This document shows, piece after piece, positions 1 to 5,207 of a DNA stretch of 6,557 nucleotides. Position 1 is the stretch's first letter, and the number at the start of each line of letters is the position of its first letter. Source of the DNA: Clostridiales bacterium (GTDB lineage: Bacteria > Bacillota > Clostridia > Tissierellales > Sedimentibacteraceae); NCBI GenBank assembly GCA_003487955.1, contig DNNJ01000098.1, positions 1-6,557 of the forward strand. Direction: 5' to 3'. Both the position numbers and the translations under genes were made by a program. The notes beneath the pieces are model-generated. The model worked only from the letters and a program-made list of their open reading frames with translations. It was not told where the DNA came from and did not search any database.

Positions 1-26
1 CGTCCCCTTGTCACGTCCCCTTGTCA
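1..26. repeat. Partial GGGGAC-type intergenic repeat, two tandem 13-bp units
   Basis: Two exact head-to-tail copies of cgtccccttgtca (1-13 and 14-26) run up to the window edge. On the minus strand they read TGACAAGGGGACG twice, starting seven bases past the stop codon of the CDF gene. The unit shares its GGGAC core with the elements at 3412-3510 and 5119-5183. I read it as one end of a short dispersed clostridial repeat whose remainder lies outside the window; the palindromic partner is therefore not visible. Confidence 0.6.
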
Positions 27-32
27 TACTTG

Positions 33-1223
33 TTACTTTAAATCATTCATATATGTTGAAACATAATTTTTGTCAACTGTTACAACAGCAAAATATGTTT
101 CATTTTTATTTTGTACTTCCTTTTCTATTAAATTCACAAGTTTTGATGACTTTATATCATAATCCACCGGTACAACCACATCAAATATTAAATTAGTATG
201 GGTTTCTCCCTTAACAACTCTAAAATCATGCATGGTAAGTCTTTCATCAATGGACTTTACTATTTTATCCGTCATACCCCTTAATTCATTTATTTCCTCG
301 TCATCTGTAATTATGGGATCTAAATGAATTACAAGGTTAATATTTAATTCTCTTGCAAAATCTCTTTCAATATTGTCGATTAAATCATGGGACTTCAATA
401 TGTCTTCCTTTGCATTAACTTCTGCATGAACTGTTGCAAAATACCTGTTAGGTCCGTAATTATGAACAACAAGGTCATGGATATTTACTATTCCATCATA
501 GGATATAATCTTGTTTTCAATTGAGCTGATAAATTCTCCATCAGGCATTTCTCCAAGAATAGGATTCAATATGTCTCTTAATATGTCATACCCTGAATAC
601 AAGACAAACAATGCTACCAATATCCCCACATAACCGTCAACCTCATAACCTGTTAATTTCGATATAAATACGGATAAAAGCACAACAGTTGTAGCAACTA
701 CATCATTTCTTGAATCTGTTCGGGCGGCCTTGATTGTTGCAGATGAAATTTTGCTGCCAAGTTTATTATAAAATACGCTGAGCCATAACTTCACTAATAT
801 GGAAATAATCAGCACAACCGTCATTTCTATTGAAAAAACTGTCTTTACAGGATTAATAATTTTATTAAAGGATGATTTAATAAGTTCAACTCCGACTAAA
901 AGAATAGCAATTCCCAAAATAAACCCCGCCAAATATTCCATCCTTGCATGCCCGAATGGATGGTCCTTGTCTGCAGGCTTGCCGGAAATTTTAAAACCTA
1001 TAAGGGTAATTATAGAGGATGCTCCATCGGATAGATTATTGACTCCGTCAGCCATAACAGAAATACTGTTAAATAATATTCCTGTCAAAATTTTGCCTGC
1101 ACTTAATATAACATTTACAACTATTCCTGTAATGCTTGAGACAGTACCATAAGATTCTCTTACCTTAGGCTCATTAACATTTTCATAATCTTTAATAAAT
1201 TTTTTAATAATAAAATTAGTCAT
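33..1223 (-). CDS. Cation diffusion facilitator transporter, Mn-efflux-like, with an extra C-terminal domain
   Basis: This is an inner-membrane proton-coupled metal exporter of the CDF family, 396 residues from the ATG at 1221-1223. About six membrane segments lie near residues 30-50, 53-77, 95-115, 130-151, 173-188 and 195-215. The transport site is N62-x3-D66 in TM2 (NNLSD) and D170-x3-D174 in TM5 (DSRND). This Asn/Asp-Asp/Asp arrangement is the one described for Mn exporters such as pneumococcal MntE, rather than the HxxxD of zinc exporters. DHPFGHARME (87-96) is the usual loop signature. The cytosolic domain (about 224-302) carries H249, H254, H266, H279 and H300, matching family metal-binding or dimer positions. 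Residues 306-396 form a further alpha/beta stretch beyond the usual roughly 300-residue length. A TTG at 1233-1235 would add four residues, but it overlaps the GAGG ribosome site, so the ATG is preferred. Mn specificity is inferred from residues only. Confidence 0.9.
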   Translation of the reverse strand: MTNFIIKKFIKDYENVNEPKVRESYGTVSSITGIVVNVILSAGKILTGILFNSISVMADGVNNLSDGASSIITLIGFKISGKPADKDHPFGHARMEYLAGFILGIAILLVGVELIKSSFNKIINPVKTVFSIEMTVVLIISILVKLWLSVFYNKLGSKISSATIKAARTDSRNDVVATTVVLLSVFISKLTGYEVDGYVGILVALFVLYSGYDILRDILNPILGEMPDGEFISSIENKIISYDGIVNIHDLVVHNYGPNRYFATVHAEVNAKEDILKSHDLIDNIERDFARELNINLVIHLDPIITDDEEINELRGMTDKIVKSIDERLTMHDFRVVKGETHTNLIFDVVVPVDYDIKSSKLVNLIEKEVQNKNETYFAVVTVDKNYVSTYMNDLK

Positions 1224-1229
1224 TGCAAT

Positions 1230-1233
1230 CCTC
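1230..1233 (-). promoter_or_regulatory. Ribosome binding site that fixes the CDF start
   Basis: GAGG on the minus strand lies six bases before the ATG at 1221-1223. The alternative upstream TTG (1233-1235) shares a base with this site and has no purine-rich site of its own in front of it (it is preceded by ATAGAGCTAA). This supports the ATG as the translation start. Confidence 0.65.
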
Positions 1234-1348
1234 AATTAGCTCTATTTTTTATATACTATATTCAACTAAATTTTGTGCATGCATAGTCAACATATCAACC
1301 AATCTGAAAAATAGGGTTCGTCGGGCATACGTTTAGGCGCACGTAAAA

Positions 1349-1374
1349 TACCTGTGGAAATGTTCCCACAGGTA
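1349..1374 (-). terminator. Hairpin after rsgI, probable terminator
   Basis: A perfect 9-bp stem, tacctgtgg (1349-1357) against ccacaggta (1366-1374), encloses an 8-nt loop 31 bases past the rsgI stop. In the rsgI direction it is followed by TATTTTACG, which is only a weak U tract. It is well placed to end the sigI-rsgI transcript and to separate it from the CDF gene. Termination efficiency cannot be judged from sequence. Confidence 0.5.
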
Positions 1375-1405
1375 TAAATTACTATACTTTAATATTTTTG
1401 TCAAA

Positions 1406-2608
1406 CTAATGTTTCTTATTTGCTTTTCCGTTATTGCCGTTGTTGTCATTGCCGTCACGGTCACTGTAATTGTTTTCGTATCTGTTGTCTTTATCTGATT
1501 GATTATTTTTATTGCTGTTTTTATTATCTTCCTTTTGCTTTAATATTTCTCTGTATTCTTTTATTTTTGCATTTATATCCTGGACTGATTCATTACTCCA
1601 TTCATTCGGATTTATACTATCCCCTGCCGAGTCAGCTGCTTCTTGAAGCTTTCTGATCAAATTAAGTTTTCCTAATGTAACATTCATTTTTTTTGCTTCA
1701 TCAACTTCTTGTTCTGTTAACTCTATTGCCTGAACATCATAATTATTTCTTTCAGATTTATTTGATTTGTCGGATTTTCCAGGTTCTCGCTCTTCCGATT
1801 TCTCCCGCTCTTCCGATTTCTTTCGTTCTTCTCTTTCTTCTTGTGCTCCTGATTTCTCCCATCTTTCCGGTTTCTCTTGTTCCTCAGGTTTCTCCCTTTT
1901 TTCCGGTTTTTGTGATTTATCGTCATATTTAATTTCTTCAGTTTCTTCAATTATTTCTGTTTCCTGCTCCGCAGAAACTCCTCTATCCTGCGGCTTATCT
2001 TGTTCTTCCGGTTTTTCGGGTTTTTTCGGTTCCCCGGGTTTCTGAAACTCAGAATTCTGTTTTGTTTCAATTTCAGTATCTTCCGTCTGTTTCAGTGCTG
2101 TTTCCTCATTAACGGCAGTTCGAAGTTTTTTGGATAATATATCTTTTTTCTCATCTGACTTGCTGGATGCGGCAATTATTACGCCGTCTTCTTCGCCTTC
2201 AACAATATATCCCTTGGTTTTTAATTCGTTTAATACGCTTTTTACTGCACTTTGGATTTCTTTATTTTTCAAACCGTCAATACTTATATTTTTTGACAAT
2301 TCTCTTCCATCATCATTAAAACCTTTAACAGTCAGCACCCTGTCAAATCTGTTTATATAGAATTCGAAAGATGGATTAACATCTATGCTTACATATGAAT
2401 AAGGAGTATAGTATGCCCATGCCGGTGTAACAAAAATCATGATTGCAGCAGCAGCCGCAGCTGTCATTCTGATTAATTTATTGCTGTTATTCTTTATTGC
2501 TATTTCTTGACCTATGCAATAGTTTCTGTTTTTAATTTTAGAAACAACGCCGCCATCAGTCAATACTGCTGCATGCTTACCTTTAACCTCAACTATTATT
2601 GCTTTCAT
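1406..2608 (-). CDS. rsgI: RsgI-type transmembrane anti-sigma-I factor
   Basis: RsgI binds SigI at the membrane and releases it after regulated proteolysis. The 400 residues divide as follows. Residues 1-40 are the cytoplasmic RsgI N-terminal domain (MKAIIVEVKGKHAAVLTDGG, then YCIGQEI). Residues about 45-66 form one membrane helix rich in Ala. Residues about 70-150 are the juxtamembrane domain, with SIDVNPSFEF at 74-83; N78-P79 matches the Asn-Pro autocleavage site known in RsgI proteins. Residues about 175-290 are a low-complexity Glu/Lys/Pro/Arg linker with repeated KPE and KSEERE units. Residues 292-360 are a predicted helical segment containing AKKMNVTLGKLNLIRKLQEA (305-324). Residues 361-400 are an Asn/Asp/Lys-rich tail. 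No CBM, PA14 or glycosidase domain is present, unlike the cellulosome-regulating RsgIs. The start codon lies inside the end of sigI with AGGAG (minus strand of 2616-2620) seven bases upstream, implying translational coupling. The activating signal is unknown. Confidence 0.92.
   Translation of the reverse strand: MKAIIVEVKGKHAAVLTDGGVVSKIKNRNYCIGQEIAIKNNSNKLIRMTAAAAAAIMIFVTPAWAYYTPYSYVSIDVNPSFEFYINRFDRVLTVKGFNDDGRELSKNISIDGLKNKEIQSAVKSVLNELKTKGYIVEGEEDGVIIAASSKSDEKKDILSKKLRTAVNEETALKQTEDTEIETKQNSEFQKPGEPKKPEKPEEQDKPQDRGVSAEQETEIIEETEEIKYDDKSQKPEKREKPEEQEKPERWEKSGAQEEREERKKSEEREKSEEREPGKSDKSNKSERNNYDVQAIELTEQEVDEAKKMNVTLGKLNLIRKLQEAADSAGDSINPNEWSNESVQDINAKIKEYREILKQKEDNKNSNKNNQSDKDNRYENNYSDRDGNDNNGNNGKANKKH
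1788..1823 (-). repeat. Two 18-bp tandem repeats inside rsgI
   Basis: On the plus strand cgctcttccgatttct recurs at 1788 and 1806, an 18-bp period that encodes two near-identical KSEERE hexapeptides. More degenerate copies of the same pyrimidine-rich theme continue to about 1910 and encode the KPEKREKPEEQEKPER part of the linker. In-frame expansion of a six-residue unit is a likely origin of the linker, which could vary in length between strains. Confidence 0.6.
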
Positions 2609-3320
2609 TTTTCAACTCCTGACAAATATATTCCATATAACCGGCTAAATTCGGAAAATCCCCCGACATAATTTCTAATGCTGCTATAATATATTTTCGA
2701 TGACGTTCCAACAATTTACGGGGTACCTTTGTGTATTTTTCTATTATATTTAATGGCAGCTGCTTCTTAATTTTTATTTCACTTGTCAATATTGGATTTT
2801 TTATTAAATAAACCACAGCCTTGGCGCAGGACTTCTTAGTTTTGTGAGATTTTGGCGAGCATTCGGTCAAATCCATAAATGAAAATCCATAATCGGAAAA
2901 TATTTCATTGATGAGAGTAATTTCCAACTTAATTGAATTGTCTTCAACAATGGAAACCTTTTTTGCAATTTCGGACTGCATGGAGTATTCCTCTTCATCT
3001 TGAGAGTCAGTATTAAACAATGAGGGATTTACTGAAATTTCCGGTGCATATCTTGACTTGCTACGCATGAAATCAATCATCCGCCTTCTTATTACCAATT
3101 CTGCAAAGTTTAAAAAACTGCCTTTTTCGGCAGAATACTTCTTTATTGCTTCAGTAAAAGCAGATAACGCGATTGACCACTCATCATCACTTTTTGAAAT
3201 ATAGCTTCGAGTAATAGATGAGGCACATTTCAGTATGAAATTTTCATATTGAGTTATTAAATTATTCATTGAATCTATATTATTCTTGGCTTTCACAGCC
3301 AATAGGTCCAATTCGCTCAT
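2589..3320 (-). CDS. sigI: RNA polymerase sigma factor SigI
   Basis: This is an alternative sigma factor of the SigI family, 243 residues, close to the usual length. The sigma-2-like region spans about 20-90, with the core-binding and -10 recognition helix KYSAEKGSFLNFAELVIRRR (61-80) followed by MIDFMRSKSR. The C-terminal SigI domain (about 185-235) carries the helix-turn-helix-like stretch VPRKLLERHRKYIIAALEIM (199-218) and then SGDFPNL, a pattern typical of SigI rather than of sigma-70 region 4. Between them (about 100-165) is a variable acidic linker. The start has AAGGGG six bases upstream. The last 20 nt overlap rsgI, which encodes its cognate anti-sigma factor. In Bacillus subtilis SigI is a heat and envelope stress factor; in cellulolytic clostridia, paralogues control cellulosome genes. 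Which role applies here cannot be told from the window. Confidence 0.93.
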   Translation of the reverse strand: MSELDLLAVKAKNNIDSMNNLITQYENFILKCASSITRSYISKSDDEWSIALSAFTEAIKKYSAEKGSFLNFAELVIRRRMIDFMRSKSRYAPEISVNPSLFNTDSQDEEEYSMQSEIAKKVSIVEDNSIKLEITLINEIFSDYGFSFMDLTECSPKSHKTKKSCAKAVVYLIKNPILTSEIKIKKQLPLNIIEKYTKVPRKLLERHRKYIIAALEIMSGDFPNLAGYMEYICQELKNESNNS

Positions 3321-3351
3321 ATTCTTCCCCTTGTAGTTGCAATCACAAAGT

Positions 3352-3380
3352 ATTATATCATTCAGACCATAATATTACAA
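3352..3380 (-). promoter_or_regulatory. Sigma-A-like promoter for sigI-rsgI
   Basis: On the minus strand TTGTAA (plus 3375-3380) is separated by 17 bases from a perfect TATAAT (plus 3352-3357). Transcription would start near 3345, giving a leader of about 25 nt that includes the AAGGGG ribosome site. This suggests basal housekeeping transcription of the operon. I found no convincing SigI-type promoter (C-rich -35 with a CGAA -10) here, so autoregulation is not evident. Confidence 0.65.
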
Positions 3381-3411
3381 CATTTCAAATCTTACAAATT
3401 TCTTAATGGGG

Positions 3412-3510
3412 GAAAAGGAAAGGGGACACACCTCCCTATTCTTGGGATAGTCTCTGCTGGTAGGAGGAATGTCCCCATACTTGAGGTGTCTCCCTTTCTC
3501 TGACCCCATC
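3412..3510. repeat. Composite palindromic intergenic element of GGGGAC type
   Basis: This G+C-rich block stands out in AT-rich surroundings between the dinB operon and sigI. It has nested inverted repeats: ggggaca (3422-3428) with tgtcccc (3470-3476); acacctc (3428-3434) with gaggtgt (3483-3489); and, extending outward, aaaggggacac with the imperfect gtgtctcccttt. The inner part cctccc...ggagg (3431-3467) also folds. No open reading frame with a ribosome site lies in it. It resembles a non-autonomous REP-like element. Because it starts two bases beyond the stop of the 79-residue gene, its structure may also help terminate the dinB operon. Confidence 0.6.
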
Positions 3511-3511
3511 C

Positions 3512-3751
3512 TTATTTCTTAAAAAGATACCATGTCTTTGTGTCCAATTCATATTTAAGTTCAAAAATATCCTTGCCGTTATGGAGGCATACAAATACAA
3601 TCCTTGTGTTTCCAACAATATTTTCTTCATATGTTTTCATTATTTTTTCAATTCTTACAACCTTATCATCAAGTCTGAATTTTACAGGCTCTATTTTCCC
3701 ATTCGTATTAAAAACCGCCATTACCTTTATTGGCTCATTTATTATTTTCAT
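3512..3751 (-). CDS. Small conserved-looking protein co-transcribed with dinB
   Basis: This 79-residue soluble protein has no signal peptide or membrane segment. It reads as a small all-beta domain: an N-terminal strand (KIINEPIKVMAVF), then IEPVKFRLDDKVVRIEKIMK (21-40), then GNTRIVFVCLHNGKDIFELK (47-66), and a final strand ending KTWYLFKK. I recall similar short proteins beside Y-family polymerase genes in Clostridia. The PxxFxxxxxxxxVxxI core and the ELxYxxxxxxWxL ending also recall DUF6504-type proteins found near translesion polymerase genes, but I cannot verify that here. It begins nine bases after the dinB stop, with AGAGG six bases before its ATG, so it should share the LexA-controlled transcript. 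Function is unknown; an accessory role in translesion synthesis is inference from position. That the ORF is real is well supported by its start site and amino-acid pattern. Confidence 0.75.
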   Translation of the reverse strand: MKIINEPIKVMAVFNTNGKIEPVKFRLDDKVVRIEKIMKTYEENIVGNTRIVFVCLHNGKDIFELKYELDTKTWYLFKK

Positions 3752-3760
3752 AACGCACCT

Positions 3761-4999
3761 CTATAAAATGCTACTCATACCGGGATATTCGTCATCCGGA
3801 TATCCTCCCAATATGGGTTTTAAATCACTGTTTGCAAATACCCCCCTTATAATTGAATTATCGCCATACTTAGCTCTTACTTTATCTACAGCCTTATCTA
3901 ATACTTCATTTTTTAAACTTAATTCATCCTGAAAAAAGTTGATTTGTTTAAAACTTGAAAATTCCAAGTCTGATACATGAACTCCCAATGCCCTTATAGG
4001 CTTTTTATCCCATAACTCATCAAATAAACTGCATGCATTCATATAAATGTCCCTTGTACAGTCTGTAAAATACATAATTTTTCTCTGCTTAATTTTAAAA
4101 CCGAAATCCTTGTCCTTAATACTTATACTTACAACTCTGCAGTTCATATTTGCTTCTCTTAACCTCCAGGCAGTCATTTCAGTCAAACTCAGCAATACGA
4201 CATGGGCAGTTTCCCTGTCTGTAACATCGAATCTAAGGGTGCTGCTGTTTCCTACGCTTTTAATTGGGTCCCTTTCTTTAAAGATTGAAATATCCCTTCC
4301 CCAGGCATAATTGTAAATTAATCTGCCGTGGGATTTAAGCATGGTCGATATTAATTTATAATCTGCATTTGCAAGCTCTCCGATTGTATAAATACCCCAC
4401 CTGTTTAATTTGGGCTTAGTTCTTCTTCCCACCATAAACAATTCTTCTACGGGCAAAGGCCATAGTTTTTCCCTTATCTCCTCAATAAACATAGTGTGGC
4501 ATTTGTCAGGCTTTTCTAAATCCCCCGCTTGTTTTGCAAGAAGTTTATTTTCAGAAATTCCTACATTTACGGTATAGCCGAAATTTTCCCGGACACCATC
4601 TTTTATTTTATAGGCTAATTTAACAGCCTGCTCCTTATCTTTGTCTGTAAACCTTAAAAAACATTCATCGATACTGAAAACTTCCACATCGGGAGTATAT
4701 TTTTTCAAATATTCCCTCAATGCTTTGCTTGCTTTCACATAAGTACTGTAATCAGGAGGTATGACAAGCAAATCAGGACACATTTGCCTTGCTTCCATAA
4801 GGGACATTCCTGTTTGTATCTTGAACTTCTTGGCGGGAATTGATTTGGCAAGAACAATTCCATGGCGGCTTTGTTCATTTCCTCCAATAACAGCCGGTAC
4901 TATCCTTATATCTCTTTTTATTCCCATTTGTTTTTCATATGCAGCCGTCCAGCTTAAAAAAGCTGAATTTACATCAATGTGCATTATTATCTGTCCCAT
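3761..4999 (-). CDS. dinB: Y-family translesion DNA polymerase (DinB/Pol IV-like)
   Basis: This error-prone polymerase copies past damaged template bases. The full-length 412-residue protein has the palm motif MHIDVNSAF (6-14) with metal ligand D9 and probable steric-gate F14, then FSIDECF (108-114) with D111 and E112, the other catalytic acids. RHGIVLAKSIPAKKFKIQTG (45-64) is the fingers segment and VNVGISENKLLAKQAGDLEK (144-163) is a conserved palm/thumb-side signature. The thumb covers about 170-240 (LFMVGRRTKPKLNRWGI is helix-hairpin-helix-like), and the little finger about 245-350. QINFF (352-356) fits a beta-clamp-binding QxxLF-type motif. All key residues are present, so the enzyme should be active. 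The start has AGGAGG five bases upstream. A LexA box overlaps the probable transcription start, so it is SOS-inducible. The name is used in the broad sense; a UmuC-like or UvrX-like subfamily label is possible. Confidence 0.93.
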   Translation of the reverse strand: MGQIIMHIDVNSAFLSWTAAYEKQMGIKRDIRIVPAVIGGNEQSRHGIVLAKSIPAKKFKIQTGMSLMEARQMCPDLLVIPPDYSTYVKASKALREYLKKYTPDVEVFSIDECFLRFTDKDKEQAVKLAYKIKDGVRENFGYTVNVGISENKLLAKQAGDLEKPDKCHTMFIEEIREKLWPLPVEELFMVGRRTKPKLNRWGIYTIGELANADYKLISTMLKSHGRLIYNYAWGRDISIFKERDPIKSVGNSSTLRFDVTDRETAHVVLLSLTEMTAWRLREANMNCRVVSISIKDKDFGFKIKQRKIMYFTDCTRDIYMNACSLFDELWDKKPIRALGVHVSDLEFSSFKQINFFQDELSLKNEVLDKAVDKVRAKYGDNSIIRGVFANSDLKPILGGYPDDEYPGMSSIL

Positions 5000-5055
5000 A
5001 CATACCTCCTTACTACAATGATAGTGAGCAATTGTAATTTTTATCTTGTCTTATC

Positions 5056-5069
5056 CGAACGTTTGTTCT
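5056..5069 (-). promoter_or_regulatory. LexA (DinR) SOS operator of the dinB operon
   Basis: Reading the minus strand, AGAAC-AAAC-GTTCG matches the Gram-positive LexA box CGAAC-N4-GTTCG at nine of ten arm positions; only the first base departs. It begins four bases downstream of the TATAAT -10 box, where bound LexA would cover the start site and block transcription until DNA damage triggers LexA cleavage. Confidence 0.88.
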
Positions 5070-5072
5070 ATT

Positions 5073-5100
5073 ATTATAACACAATTTGTAAATTTTAAAA
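5073..5100 (-). promoter_or_regulatory. dinB promoter
   Basis: A perfect TATAAT lies on the minus strand of 5073-5078. The -35 region is weak: TTTTAA with a 16-bp spacer (plus 5095-5100) is the best candidate. The promoter gives a leader of roughly 65-70 nt that contains the LexA box at its 5' end. The -10 box is convincing, mainly because the operator sits exactly where expected; the -35 is not. Confidence 0.6.
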
Positions 5101-5110
5101 GCTTTTTTTG

Positions 5111-5166
5111 AAAAAAGTTTAGGGACGGTTTTTTTCATTCTTGAGAATGAAAAGAACCGTCCCTAA
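5111..5166 (-). terminator. Probable rho-independent terminator of coaX formed by the palindrome
   Basis: In the direction of coaX transcription the stem (minus strand, 5166 to 5119) is followed after two bases by six T residues (plus-strand aaaaaa, 5111-5116). It begins about 40 bases past the coaX stop and lies upstream of the dinB promoter. It should therefore isolate dinB from coaX read-through and leave dinB under LexA control alone. Confidence 0.65.
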
Positions 5167-5183
5167 TGTTTCTAATGTTTCAC
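5119..5183. repeat. Long perfect palindrome of GGGAC type with duplicated flank
   Basis: ttagggacggtt (5119-5130) pairs with aaccgtccctaa (5155-5166), and the interior 5131-5141 pairs with 5144-5154, giving a stem of about 23 bp with one G-T pair and almost no loop. On its coaX-proximal side the 9-bp unit ctaatgttt is repeated in tandem (5163-5171 and 5172-5180). A palindrome with a doubled flanking unit parallels the doubled TGACAAGGGGACG unit at 1-26. I interpret it as a short mobile or dispersed clostridial repeat of the REP-like class; no transposase is present in the window. Confidence 0.7.
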
Positions 5184-5207
5184 GTAGGTTTCAATATGCT
5201 CAAAATT

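Noticed and set aside
1233..1235. TTG as the CDF start codon (400-residue version)
   Set aside because: It overlaps the GAGG ribosome site serving the ATG at 1221-1223 and has no site of its own.
1224..1300. Sigma-A promoter for the CDF gene (TTGACT, TTGATA and TATAGT on the minus strand)
   Set aside because: Several partial hexamers occur but none pair at 16-18 bp with a good partner; AT-rich sequence makes chance matches likely.
1310..1330. SigI-type promoter suggested by CGAACCC on the minus strand upstream of the CDF gene
   Set aside because: No C-rich -35 at a suitable distance upstream of CGAA; the C run is on the wrong side of it.
1236..1405. Manganese riboswitch (yybP-ykoY) ahead of the CDF gene
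   Set aside because: The conserved riboswitch core is not recognisable, and the only clear stem (1349-1374) fits an rsgI terminator.
1723..1950. 75-residue Lys/Arg/Asn-rich minus-strand reading frame inside rsgI
   Set aside because: It is a shadow frame of the repetitive linker of rsgI; its composition follows from the purine-rich repeat and it has no ribosome site.
3436..3630. 64-residue minus-strand frame over the repeat element and the small gene
   Set aside because: It spans the palindromic element and overlaps the better-supported 79-residue gene in another frame; no family-like pattern.
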